NCBI RefSeq assembly: GCF_021018805.1 | Contig: NC_086283.1 | Coordinates: 19,640,162 to 19,704,161, forward strand | Direction: 5' to 3' | DNA: 64,000 bases | From: Prinia subflava | Lineage: Eukaryota; Chordata; Aves; Passeriformes; Cisticolidae | Part shown: positions 27,578 to 39,142 of the stretch, one piece after another | Numbering within the stretch: the first letter of the stretch is position 1 | Layout: every line of letters starts with the position of its first letter | Made by a program: the position numbers and the translations under genes | The notes under the pieces: generated by a model | The model's input: the letters and a program-made list of their open reading frames with translations, nothing else | The model's database searches: none | What the model was told of the DNA's origin: nothing

Positions 27578-29100
27578 CTATATGAACCCTTTTTTTTTTC
27601 TTATTTTTAGCAGATATCATCATATGTACCTCTGAAATGTTTCATTGGCTTTTAAACATTAAAAAAAATGTTCAAAATAATTCTGGTTGCAGATTTTACA
27701 ATTCTCTGCTTTGTTAATTACCACAACTTTATAAAATACCACAAAACATTATACAAACCCATGGAAGTTAATTCTGATGCAGCCACACTATATCGTGACT
27801 TTTACAAGACAGAGATTTGTCTCTGTTGAATGGCTGCAGTGTGATAAGATATTGAGAATTCACACTGGAAGTCAACATGAATGAATGAGTAAAGATGTTT
27901 TGAATGCTCAGTTTAAAACAAAGGGCTCAGAACAGATGCCTTTTCCATGGTTTATGTGCAATACCTGTGTGTCTCTTCCTTGGCATTGTTAAAGAGGTTT
28001 TCAACCTCGTTACCCTCATTTTTCAAATTGGGAAGTATAACATGAGTAACTGCACATGTAATAATCAGCTTTGAATTAAGAATGAAGTAGAAATATCATT
28101 TAATCATCCAAGGTGTCTTTCCTAGGAATAGCCATCAATTATCCTTACGTGGTTCATCTATCACTTGGCCAGTGAAACCTGCCCTGCTTGTGCAGGATTG
28201 TCTTTAAGTGTGGCTGAGTCTTACTCTGAGATTTTGGGGCATTTGTAATCATGCCCAAACCGCAGCCTGTAAGAAGTGTGAGAAGAAGCAGGTGAGTGCC
28301 CACATCACAGCAGCGAAGAATTTGGAAGGACTTCCTGCCAGCCAGCAAAATAGCCCATTGTGTTGTGATTTGTTGAATTTTGAGGAATGTTTCCTTCTGG
28401 TGACAGAAATCTGCCAGCAGCCTTCAGAAACACTCCCTGCAGGTCTTGGCAGGCCCCAGAGGTGTGCCTGGGGTGTGAGTGTGCAGAGCAGACTTGCAAG
28501 GGACTCAAACATATCCACCACACCACTGCTCTCCTCCACCAGCTACAGGGCACATAAACTATTTTTATGGCCAAATGTCTTTATGATATAGAAAAGCCCC
28601 AAAAGTTTATATTCTTCTTTCAGTGTTGCAGTAGTTTAGAGGTTTTTGAAGCTGAGTCTTATTTCATTTCTTTTAATGAGGGAGGGTTTTTTTCAGGGCT
28701 AGGCTGGTTTAGCAGCTGAGGCAGCACAGCTGAGCAGCACTGAGCAGTTTCCATTTGCAATGAGGCTGTTGCCAAAAGTTTCAGGGAATTGAAATGAAGT
28801 CTGAAATATCCTTCCTGCCTTCACCAGGATGTTTGGAAGCCCTAGGGTGCTCCAGACTGTGAAACATTAGTAATTAAAGGCTCACCTTCTGTATACTAAT
28901 GAAAGGCTCAGAACTATAGCTTTTAACATTGAAGGGATTGCTACTTCCTGCATTTTTCACTTTGAGGTTTTTAGAAAGACTGACTGTGTCAGAGGACACA
29001 TCCACGAGCTGTGCTGAGAAGGTGACAGCATTGTTGAAACAATTATTCAGGGTTTAAATGTGTGCTGGGCTAAGCTCTCCCACTGCACTTCACACCTGGA

Positions 29101-29176
29101 ACATGGCAGTGCAGCTGAGATACTGGTACAGAAGGCTGTTACTGGTGGTACTGGTACAGCTCTGTGGAACTGGTAC
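29101..29176. repeat. GGTACT-rich imperfect minisatellite patch, left flank of LTR
   Basis: TACTGGTAC, ACTGGTGGTACTGGTAC and ACTGGTAC words recur here about six times, and a matching patch (GGTGGTACTGGTGGTACTGG) continues at about 29634-29652 beyond the LTR. The two halves were probably one patch before the LTR inserted, since the LTR's target duplication GTAC is itself part of the motif. Confidence 0.6.
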
Positions 29177-29243
29177 TGATGTCTTTTTGGGACTACCTAA
29201 AAACAGAGGTCAGACAGAGTTAAGGGAATAAAAAGCAGTTATA

Positions 29244-29249
29244 TTTATT
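29244..29249 (-). promoter_or_regulatory. LTR polyadenylation signal AATAAA
   Basis: TTTATT on the plus strand gives AATAAA on the minus strand, 67 bases before the LTR's 3' end. Its place after the TATA box supports the minus-strand orientation of the LTR. Confidence 0.65.
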
Positions 29250-29333
29250 GAAGGGCCTTCAGGTATATTTTGGGTAGAGAAAGCCCCTCAGGGACTGCAC
29301 CCAAAAATGGACAACGGGTCATGGGTTTTCACA

Positions 29334-29341
29334 CTTTTATA
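29334..29341 (-). promoter_or_regulatory. LTR TATA box TATAAAAG
   Basis: The minus strand reads TATAAAAG, a strong TATA-box match, inside the solo LTR. It would mark the U3 promoter, with transcription heading towards lower coordinates. Whether it is still active cannot be seen from sequence. Confidence 0.55.
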
Positions 29342-29627
29342 ATTTTAGTCCATTTGCATATAGGGGTTAACCTTCCAATTACAGCTTCAGGTAATGAAGT
29401 CATTCACCCCAAGCTTGCTACCTCCCGCTCTCTTTCATTTACATCTCTCATGGCCTGAGGCAGGGAGGTGTCCTTGATTCCCAGGCCTGGAGAGGAATTG
29501 TTGTGTCTGGCCAAAGTGGGAAAGCAGCAGCAAACACTGTGTGTGGAGTTTAGAGTTATACAGTAAAGAACTGCAGAGTGACAAATATATGAAACATATA
29601 AAAGCTGAAATCCTAAAGCATCAGTAC

Positions 29628-31680
29628 AGATAGGTGGTACTGGTGGTACTGGCCCAGCTCTGGTTCTTGGCATCTTCCTCTTCTCCTGCCAGTCCTGCAG
29701 GGGTTATTCCTGAGCATGGCTATTCCTGTCTCTCATGAGAGAGAACTAGGAGAGGACTGAACAACATTTCTTTAAATATGAACTGCCACAGTCCCTCTGT
29801 GTTCCCATGAAGTGGCTAGGCACTCTTCCCTAACTTGATTTTTTGCTTTTGCTGCAGGATTTGATAATAGTCAAAGAATCATATAGAACCTCTCTGTCCT
29901 ATATATCAATGTATTGGATTTGATAAAAATCCTCTCTTCTTTTGCTTTAGCTGTTTTTATATAAAGAAAAAATAGATGAGTCAGGTAAAGAGAATTAACC
30001 CGGGTGTCAGTCAGCTTCATCTATTTATAATATTTACAGATTTGTTATGCGCTGTTTTGAAATTTCTAGCTTTATTTTATTTTGACTTACAATATACCAA
30101 AATAGAATGTTTCACCACTGAAAAATAACCCTGGATACGGGCAATAACCAATTCACCTCTAATACCAGGCACTTATCAGGCACAGATATTAACAGATGTC
30201 AAAAAATAAATCGATAGCACATTTTTTCTAGATTCTGCTTCCAAACTCTTGTACAAAGACTATTGTTTCAAGAGGCACTGTTTCTGAAGAAAAGAACTAA
30301 ATAAAATTAAAGGCAAAAAGAAAATTACCACGGGGGTGACTATTTTGGTTGGAACATCCATATGTCACAACCTCAGGTATTGTCTTTTCCTCTTGAATTT
30401 CCCACCACTGCACAATTTAAATTTGTTCTAAAGGCAACAAAACTGTTGCCCTGTAGAAAACCCTTTCTCACAGACAGCTGAATTCCAGTATTTTCTTGTA
30501 CATCTCTGTGTGGAGATGGAATCCATCTAAATATGAGAAAAGGAGTGGATGACATATTTTCCCTTAAGTGCCAGTAGGTGTTGTGAATTTGCCTCTCATT
30601 CTTTTTGCTGTCTATAATAAATAGTTGGCCATATGATAGGAAATAATTTATTCTAACTAAATGAATGGAGCAAGGTACTTCTTCTTAACCATAAACAAAA
30701 GTGAAAATCCTATGTCTCACCATCCTGCTGCTGGGTGCAGTGGAGAGGAATGTCACCCCTGACTCAGGATATATTACACAACTTTACTGTATCCCAGATT
30801 TAACAGCTCCTTGAAAGATACATCAAACAATTCACACTATGCATGGGAGGAACAGCAATTCATCTAAAGGTGGCAAATCTGAGACGTGACAGGTATTAAA
30901 AAGGAAAGGCAAAGTGCAGAGCCACATTTTTATTCTGCTGCTTTTCCACACAGGTCATGAGAGGCAGTCCGTTCATTCCCTCAGTACACCACCAAGTTAA
31001 ATATATTCACAGCCACTTTCAAAGCCACTCTTTCTCCCTTTTAATTTTATGTCAATCAGCTATCGCTGAGATAGTCTAAATCCTCTCAAAAGCGAGGGCT
31101 CATCTAAATTAAAATGCATTGTGGATTGTCTGTGGGAGTGTGTCAAACTCTCCTGGTATGGACAGCACTGGTGTCCATAAATAGGTGTATTCCTAGAGCA
31201 GGTGCCTTCCCTAGAACCAATCTCTGCAGCACTGGTTTCCCAAAACAGGGATCCAAATCCTCTTTCATTTGTATTAATAAAAAAAAAAGGAGGAGGGGAG
31301 AGAATATGACCGTGCAAGTTAATAGAGTTAATTACATTCATATCAGTAAGATGCAGAGGAGTGAAAAGGAAATTTGTGTAAGCAGAGAATTAGCTCTGGT
31401 ATGTTCCCAGTAACATCAGCAGTCTGAAGATAAAAGAGCACATAAATCCATCCCACTGAACTCTCACTTTTCAGGGAGAGCATGCAGAATGGGGCAGGCT
31501 GATGGGTAGGGCAAAGATCCAGGAAAATGACTCAAATATGACCAAGCTTAGGGAATCTACCTGTGTCAAGGGAGGAGAAGTCAGTAGGGATCTAAACAAT
31601 CTGGTCATCTTAGCAGGAACTCCTGAACACTTCCTTAAGGCTCAAGCATGAAGCACCTTCTGGCACATTTCAGTAATTAA
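29628..31680. other. Non-coding unique DNA, no gene supported
   Basis: Apart from the remaining GGTACT patch next to the LTR, no gene or named repeat is seen. Short open frames at 30373-30555 minus and 31060-31413 on both strands have no recognisable content. Confidence 0.6.
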
Positions 31681-31996
31681 AGGCCCTACAAGAAACCTGG
31701 AGAGGGACTTTGTAAAAAGTCATGCAGTGAAAAGACAGGGTGTATTGCCTTTAAAGCGAAAGAAGTGACATTTAGATTAGATATTTCAAAAGAACTCTTC
31801 TCTGAGAGGGTGGGGAGTCCCTGGCACAGGGTGTCCAGAGAAGCTGTGGCTGTCCCTGGATCCCTGGCAGTGCCCAAGGCCAGGTTGGACGGGGCTTGGA
31901 GCAGCCTGGGACAGTGGAAGTTGCCCATGGCAAGGTGTGGAACCAGCTATTTAAGGTCTTTTCCAACCCAAACCATTATAAGAATTTATGATTTTT
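31681..31996 (+). mobile_element. CR1 LINE 3' fragment, 5'-truncated, plus strand
   Basis: This begins within the CR1 segment 'GGCCCTACAAGAAACCTGG' and runs through the 'TTTAGATTAGATATT' block, the 'GGTTGGACGGGGCTTGGAGC' block and 'CAGTGGAAG', to the 3' end 'AGGTCTTTTCCAACCCAAAC' followed by decayed copies of the terminal octamer repeat (ATTATAAGAATTTATGAT). All of these occur in the usual CR1 order. It is about 316 bases long with a complete 3' end and severe 5' truncation, typical of CR1. The open frames over it on both strands are relics of LINE sequence and encode nothing functional. Confidence 0.93.
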
Positions 31997-34900
31997 GTAT
32001 TCCCTTTTCTTACAATCACAACCTAACTATTGGATTTACCAATTGTTAAAGGGGCTTGAGAGAATCAACAAATTGTGGAAAGCTTTTCGTTCCTGAACCA
32101 AAGCCAGGAAATTCTGAAATCTAACTAAGAAAAGGCTTCCTCCCTGTGAGAATCCAACATTGTTTCAGTAGGGCTAAAAGAGGATTTCCCTTGTGTCCAA
32201 GAGAGACAGAACCACCTCAGCCCTGGCTTTAACCTTTTAGCCTTCATTTGAAACAAGGCCTGTAAATCAAAAATTTAGAAGGGAATAATTGCTCTCACTG
32301 AAGGCAATCATATGAGACTTGTAAAGGAATTTTCCTAACACTATAAATTACATCAGATATTATTACCTCAGAATGTAGTCCATGAAGAACTTTTCAGGAA
32401 GAATCAAAACTAATTTATAAAGTCTGTAATTAGAATCACAGTTGAGAATTAAATCAGTGCTTCAGGTCTTCTATGATTGCAATATCCTTCTCTTATATGT
32501 TTGCGTAATATTAAAGTTAGTCTTTACTTAAATTTGTCTGTCAAAATGAAAGAAAGCATCCAATGATTAATTCTTCTTCCTGTATTCCCTGATGTTTTCC
32601 TCTTCATATTCCTTCAGAGGCTTCAAGGACTTAACTCCCTGAAGATCCCCAGGCAGGAGTTTTGCTGTCCTTGGTGATGTCCTGGTAGCCCCTTCACCAA
32701 TTACAGGCCATCCAAACCCTCCTCACTGCTTCAGCCTGAGTTAGAATAAACTCGTCTAAACTCATTTTAGATGTAACAATTTCCTGAGTTGTCAGCTCCA
32801 AAATCTTTAATTAGGACCTACTATGCTGAGATCTTACGGTTAAGGAAAGTTATTAATTTCAGGGGTACCACCTCCTACTTCAACCTATGCTGTCTGATGC
32901 TCAGACACCAAAAGACACTTGGAATTCTATTTCAGCTGGGTGTTTAATACCTTCCAAGCACATCAGCGGCTTTGATTCCCAGGGCTGTGTGATCAGCACC
33001 TTTGAACAGCACACAATGCCTTCTATTTCTGATGTAAAAAGTGTTCGAATGGGAGTAAATTGCTCTTGCTGTTTTTGCATAGGGTTCATTATTTCCTTGC
33101 TTGCCTCCCTTTCACCCCTCACCACAGCCAAAGGGGATGAAAGGGATGGTGAGTGGCATCTTGTGGTGCTCAGCTTTGCCACACACGAGCCAGACTCTGG
33201 GAATGTCAGCGCCAAAACCGCTGGCAGCCTTACACCTCAAAGGCTGAACAATTCCATTGTCTGGGGTTCTGCCTGAGCTGTTAAATCTGAGGCTTGCAGC
33301 TGGCACTTGGTGCTGCTGCTGCCCCTGGGCCAGTCCTGGTTTGTACAAATCACTTTGCTTTAGGAACTGGAAATGGTTTGTGGTCCTGCAAGGCTGGAAC
33401 AGCTGAGGGCAGCTCTGTTGGTATTGGCCACTGTTTTTAAAATTATTCACTGTTCATGTGCGAGTGAAAGAGGACAGGAGGAATCATGGTGAATAAAATC
33501 AGTTTGTATGATGGTTCAATTCCCATTTAACTCTATATATAATAGAACACAATAAAGTTTTCTTAAGGAACTTTACAAATATGTTGTCAGTGGTAAATTT
33601 TGATAATCCACAGACTGTTTCTGACAGTGCCATTTAGACTAAAGAATTATGGTGCTCTAATCTACATCTTACAGATAATTTTAATCCTCATTGTGAGTGT
33701 TAATGGCTGGAAGTTTCTCAGAGGCAGAATGACCAGGCTGGGAAGAGAGTCTTTGCAAAATCACCCCAACCTCAGTCACCCACATACTCCACTGTAGTGT
33801 CACAAGCAAATAATTAGAGGGAGGGAGAACACATTCTGGGTTATATAAACATGTAACACAGGGTCTAATACAGTTCTGGAATATTTCTAATATATTTTGT
33901 TTGGGATTTTGACAATACTGTTGTGATAGCAGGTTCATGAAGCTCAATTAGTGACATGAGTCTGTGCTCTTTTCATTGTCTTGTACGTGAGCATTATCTC
34001 TTTTTTGGTTTACAGTGGCATTGAGCCTGACTTTGATAATGAACAGAGCCATTTGCTTACCCTTAAAAGAATGCTTACATTTAGAACTAAACCTGGTCAA
34101 AAATGCTCTATTAGAAGTGCAAAGCATTTTCCTTTGTTTTTGGTTATGTGTGCAGGGTTTTGTATGTGGTTTTTTGGGTTTACTGTTTTTCTTTTTTTGT
34201 ATGAAATGTTTTTCACAGAATTGTTTTGTAAACCACCAGCAAATCCAATTGTTGTTTTTAAAACGACCAAGCCATGCAGCCTCCATGTACTCCGTTAGGA
34301 GATGAATAGTTTTGAAAATCCTATATGCTCCATCCAGAGTATCTAAGGGAATACTTATATTTAAATTTTGTTTCATCCTCTTAGTATGAATTCATGTCAT
34401 TACCAAATGGTAAACAAAAACAGATGTCAGGCTCACTTTAGAGAAAGTGGTGAGCTTGCAGTTAAATATTGAAGTAAACTACTTCTGAGAGCAGGAGATT
34501 GATATACTTCTGTCCTTCCCTTACCAATGAATATTTTTATGTTGGAAATACCTTTAGTGCCCTTAACTCTTCATAGAAGAAGGTAGGCAAAAAAGGAAAA
34601 AAAAAGTCGCAAATTTCAAAGCCATTAGAATGAAGAACTTTGAGAATGTCTAGTTAGTTAAGGGTATTTGTTTATTAAGAAGTGAAGAGAAAAGAACATC
34701 TGGCCATTAAAATAAGATGAGCAGGCTATGGAATAAATTTATATAAATAAGCTTAGCTTAAAAAGCAGAACAGTTGTGTGCTTTGCTACTAAACAGATTT
34801 CGTGGCACTACTGCAAACTTGCCAAGATATTAAGTAAATGAAAGCCAGCAATCAAGTCTTTAAGTACATACCTTAATGTCATAAGAGTATTATAGGCTTA

Positions 34901-35240
34901 CAGAGGAGGAAAGCTTGTAAAAGCACTGACCTTCATCTGTACTGTGAAAGACGTTCAGGTGAGTGAAAATAAGGGTTTTTACAACATTATATACACCAGC
35001 TCGGAACAAAAGAATTGCATGAATGTAAATATTGTAGCAAAACTTTATCATGTGGGTTGTCATAATTCATGAAATTATAATTGAAGGCATTTTGTTGTCT
35101 TCTACCAGGAGGTATGAGGTGTTCTCAGGTACAAAGTGTTCTGTAAGGGCACAGTCAGTGGAGCAGAGTTCATATTTGCAATGGAAATAGCTTTTCTCCC
35201 CTTTGACATAGGGGCAAAGTGTTTATCAGTTTAATGGTAT
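31997..35240. other. Non-coding unique DNA, no gene supported
   Basis: No gene or named repeat recognised. Open frames of 129 codons (32887-33276 plus) and 142 codons (33948-34376 minus) lack known domains. The second owes its lysine-rich part to a T-rich stretch at about 34150-34200. Confidence 0.6.
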
Positions 35241-35317
35241 TTAACAAAAACCAACCAAACAAACAAAAAACCCCACCAAAAACAACAACAAAAACCCTCC
35301 AGCAAAACAAACAAACA
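35241..35317. repeat. A/C-rich low-complexity tract
   Basis: AACAAA, CCAAC and CCCC words with almost no G or T. It is the reverse-complement type of the T/G tract that lies 420 bases downstream. Confidence 0.85.
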
Positions 35318-35664
35318 TTGTCCTGGATAACTCTTAGGTGGAAACTAAACAGAGCTGTCAATGTTTAATCCATGTCTGCCTTAACTCCCTGCCTTGATCC
35401 CTGACCCATTCTGCTGGTTAAGTCCACCTCCTGTTCATCGTTGTATTGCTGAGCTCCTTTTTGAATTAAAGATATTTTTTCTGTCAGATGCAAATCTCAG
35501 GTGGATTTTGGGGAATGATTTGAGGCCCATTTCACTGCCTTTGTCCTGGAGGATCCTTCAGCAGTTAGGTACTCAGCAGTTTTAGTGACTGCAGCTCTCA
35601 GTGCCATTGTGCTTCCTGCACATGCACATTCCTTCCTTTTTGCCCAAAGAGATCATGTTCTGTG

Positions 35665-35699
35665 GAAATCAGTTATATTTGGAATCAGCTATATTTGAA
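35665..35699. repeat. Short direct tandem duplication
   Basis: AATCAGTTATATTTGG is followed directly by AATCAGCTATATTTGA: two 16-base copies differing at two positions. Probably a replication-slippage product. Confidence 0.75.
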
Positions 35700-35739
35700 A
35701 CAATCACAGTCTGAAGAAAACAACTTTTTATTTTCTGGA

Positions 35740-35800
35740 TTTGGTTTTGGTTTTTTTGTGGTTTTTTGTGGGTTTTTGGTTTGGTTTGGGTTTTTTTGTT
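35740..35800. repeat. T/G-rich low-complexity tract
   Basis: T runs broken by GG, GTGG and GTGGG, with the word TTTTTTGTGGGTTTTT. Very similar words occur at 8155-8170 and 55405-55455. Confidence 0.85.
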
Positions 35801-38800
35801 AAGGCAACTGACTCAATGATAAAAACCCCAGACTTTGAATATTCCATACTTACCACCCAAAAATCACCGTTGGCTTTGTGGTTTGGTAAATGATCAACAA
35901 CCAAAGAGAAAAATCTGAAATAATGCAGAGCTAGCAAATGTTGAAATTAATACCTGTTGGATGCTCTGGTAGAGTACCCACAGAAGTGTGTGTTGTTATT
36001 TTCTTATTAATTGAGAGAAATCAAGTATGCATTTTAGTATGTCAAACTATTTAAATAGTAAAACTTAAAAGCCGTGTATTTTAATGTAAGGGGTGAATCC
36101 TGTTTGTCTCACCTCACTGGGTCTGGCTCTCTGAGTCAGTTGCAATGACTGTGATTTTGGAGGAAATAAGCAATTGAGTGGAATTAGAAGTAAAGTATAT
36201 AAATTCATAGAAAACTAATAACATCCAGCTTTCTTGTTCTACTGTGTTCCATAATGCAAATTTATCTATCAAAGAGAAGAATGCAGTGCAATTAAAAAGT
36301 GATTAAGAAAGCAAACAAAAACTTGTATTATCAAATTACATCACCATCCCACCAAACATTTACATTAGTCTTTGAAGGCTCCTCTCAGCTGAAGCCATTC
36401 TCAATTTCTAAGTATTCATACTAGTAATACAGAACTGAAAATCAGTGGGTTCTTTCAAACCATCAGGTCTTGCTGTAACATGTAATTCGGTCTTTCTGAA
36501 TTAAATGTATCTCTTGTGGAATTTTGCAGTAGGGTTTTCTATGCAATGTTGTTTCTTGAGAAATTGTAACTTGGCAGATGATTATTAAAAGGACAGTTAT
36601 TCTGGTGGTTCTTCACATTCTCTGTGAACTAAAAATACTTCAGGCCAGCTTTCAAGAAACCAGCTTCAGAGCCAGAGGCTGAGAGCCAGGAATATTTATA
36701 TATATATATATAAACATATTATAGAGCACAATTCAAAATTTATTGAATATCAGAATATATAACAAAAGGCAGCACTAAATATTGTTGTTTCACTGTGGGT
36801 AAGAGGTTCATTGTGTCAGCTATTACACAGAATCATTGATTGTCTTATCTTGCACAACTGCTTCAATCATTAATTCTCTTGCATTGTATAGGAGTGCAAT
36901 TTTTATGTTTAAATTTGATTTTCAAACAGCTCAGGTAGTCAGGAATAAGGGTTTAAATAACCATAGACAGGAGCACAACCAAGTTACTCTAAAAATCTGC
37001 CCTCGGTTGCAACTGGGTTATTTCCCAGGCTGCATTTGGAGCAGGTCAGGTGTCAGGGTTTGAAGTCTTATCCAAAGGGCAACAAAATCAAGGATATTTT
37101 TACTCATGACTACAGGGTGGCTTTGATCAGGTCCTGTGGATTTATAGTGCTCTAATTAAAAGTACTCTAGAAATTATTTATTCTGATTATTTAGTATTAC
37201 TGTGCCCAAAGAGATGAGTAAATGGAGGGTAGGGATTGCAAGTCTCTCTTCTTCATGGATAAACAGACAAGCAGGGTGGGACTAATCCTGGAATTTCCAG
37301 GCTGTGATAGCACCATATCACCAAACCCCATCTGATTTTTCAACATGATTTGTCTCATGTCCTTTTGTTCTTTGATTCTGCTGATATTTCTCTGAAGGAG
37401 AGCTGAAGGGTTCATCTGTACTTTTGGGAGGGGATGTTCCAGCCCAACACTGTGGGCCAGAGTATTCTTCTGGGGTAGGAAAGAACAAGGTAACCCCTTT
37501 ATGGCACAAAGTGAGACTGACAGTAACTGCTGGAGATTCTCACCCTTTGTATATCAGAACTTCCTTTGCCCAGAAGGAAAAAGCAGTCTCTGTTGCTCAC
37601 TACCATATTTTGCCATTAAATGACTTACAGTATCTGTAGGCAAGTGTGTGTGGCAAGTATTGCTTATCTGAGGTCCCATGTGCTGTGATCTTGGTGAACC
37701 TTTTTTTGTTCTGTTTTTCTACCTTCCTTGTTCCCTTCTTGCTGCTTAGTTAAAACCCACCAACTGTGGCTGGTGCTGACTGAAGTGCTGAGCATTTGCA
37801 GATCCACTCGGAGTGAAGGAGGTGGATGTGTCCCTCTGAAAACCAGGCTCTGAGTTCTGTTCCAACATTACTGTAAAATTTAAGCTTGTAAGAACTTTGA
37901 AAAAAGAGAGTTAATTAATTCAATTAAGGAACCAAATTACCAGAAATTAGGAACTTGTTCCATTAATCTGGGGCTGCTTTATCTAAAAGCCCTATGACAA
38001 AAGCACAATGAACCAACTTTCCCCCCCCCCCCCCCCCCAGTATTTAGCTTTAAAATTCTGGAGATTACAGTTTCCAACAAAAGAACTTGTTTATGGTATA
38101 ACAATACTGATGATTCTCAAAGGTACATTAATTTTTTAAGCATAGATGTTGAAAAATATGCTGTACCTGACGTAAATTAGTAGAGAATCATGAGCTTGAC
38201 TTGCTAGTTTTATCTTCTGCTAGAGACAGCAAAATGTCAGGGGTTTCATGTTCAGAGAATTTATTCATCTTCCTAAATGAGTTTTCATCCAAATAAGAAC
38301 AAAAGCATTTTCACCTAAATTTCTATGAAATGGCAATTTGCAGAAAATGATAGTTTAGAAAACATCAGCATATGGTGCTTTGAAATGGTTTCCACATTTA
38401 TGGAGAGCATTGGAGGCAAGAGAGAATTCAGAGAAAGAAACTAAGCTTGAGAAGTAAGCTTCATTTATTCAGCTACAGAGGTTTTTGCCCTGTGTTCCCC
38501 TTTCATTCTCAGGCCATGCTGGCCACTTCACATGGGCTCTGACAGTCCCTGGCAGCTCTGGCAGAGGCACTGCTGCTGTGCCTGCTTATGTTCACTGGGG
38601 AGGCAAGGAAGATCCTGCTCATCCCAGACACTCTGCAGGGCTTTGGCACTGCACACATGAACCTGTTGGACATTTTCATTAAGTATTGTATAAAAATACC
38701 GCTCTATTTTCCTAAATTCAATCTATAACGTCAAATGTTAAGTGTTTATTCTTCAAGCTGTGCTTTTTCTTTGAAATCCAAGATGATGAGGCAGTGTTGA

Positions 38801-39009
38801 GGACCCAAGCTATCCTGTCTGGATGTATCTCCAGCAATTTTCACATCACTGATTTGTGTATTAGCTGGAAACCTCAAGCACACGTCTCAAGCCAAAACAG
38901 AGCAGGGTGGATTCTTTTATCCCACAAGTAACACTGGGGCCATTCTCTTGTTTACACAAGACAGGATTATGGAGCAGCCAATAAAAAATTAGTCTTCTGC
39001 TGTTTTGGG
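35801..39009. other. Non-coding unique DNA with a C18 run, no gene supported
   Basis: No gene recognised. It holds a TA run at 36697-36712 and an 18-base C homopolymer at 38021-38038. A locally GC-richer segment at about 38500-38660 has an open frame of 65 codons with no recognisable content. Confidence 0.6.
38021..38038. repeat. C18 homopolymer run
   Basis: Eighteen consecutive C, directly after TTT and before AG. The G-rich complementary strand could fold as a G-quadruplex and the C strand as an i-motif. Long C runs are rarer than A or T runs in vertebrate DNA and are also hard to sequence, so the exact length may be unreliable. Confidence 0.9.
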
Positions 39010-39142
39010 TTTTTTTGTTTTGTTTTGTTTTGCTTTGCTTTGTTTTATTTTATTTTATTTTGTTTTGTTTTGCTTTATTTTGTTTTGCTTTGCTTTGCTT
39101 TGCTTTGTTCTGTTTTGCTTTGCTTTGCTTTGCTTTATTTTT
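39010..39142. repeat. Mosaic pentanucleotide microsatellite (TTTTG/TTTGC/TTTTA)
   Basis: About 133 bases of 5-base units. Blocks of TTTTG, TTTGC and TTTTA alternate, showing point-mutated units that spread by slippage. Because the unit is five bases long and none of the variants makes a stop on the plus strand, all three plus frames stay open and give phenylalanine-, leucine- and cysteine-rich translations. These are not genes. Confidence 0.93.

Larger units (their letters stand above)
21301..29100. other. Non-coding unique DNA, no gene supported
   Basis: No recognisable gene or interspersed element. The longest open frame is 25719-26207 plus (162 codons), which has no domain I know and a composition unlike a conserved protein. 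Simple repeats are an A run followed by GAAA units at 25159-25191 and an A/C-rich tract at 27501-27577. A 7-bp hairpin (ACAGAGA / TCTCTGT) lies near 27809-27826. Confidence 0.6.
29177..29623 (-). mobile_element. Solo LTR of an endogenous retrovirus, minus strand
   Basis: A 447-base element starts TGATG and ends CATCA, so it has the TG...CA ends of retroviral LTRs with a perfect 5-base inverted terminus. It is flanked by GTAC on both sides (29173-29176 and 29624-29627), a 4-bp target duplication as is usual for gammaretrovirus-like (ERV1) integration. On the minus strand it carries a TATAAAAG box (29334-29341) and, about 90 bases downstream, an AATAAA polyadenylation signal (29244-29249). This is the expected order for U3, R and U5. 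No internal viral sequence, primer-binding site or polypurine tract adjoins it, so it is a solo LTR left by LTR-LTR recombination. The family name is not known to me. The GTAC duplication lies within a GGTACT-rich patch, so a chance match is somewhat more likely than usual. Confidence 0.78.

Noticed and set aside
27784..27850. GCAGCCACACT and GGCTGCAGTGTG flanking a small hairpin, considered as terminal inverted repeats of a DNA transposon
   Set aside because: On checking, the two words do not pair in order, so no inverted repeat exists beyond the 7-bp inner stem.
31686..32049. Open frames of 64-94 codons on both strands
   Set aside because: Located in the plus-strand CR1 fragment. Similar translations recur in the other CR1 copies, as expected for a repeat.
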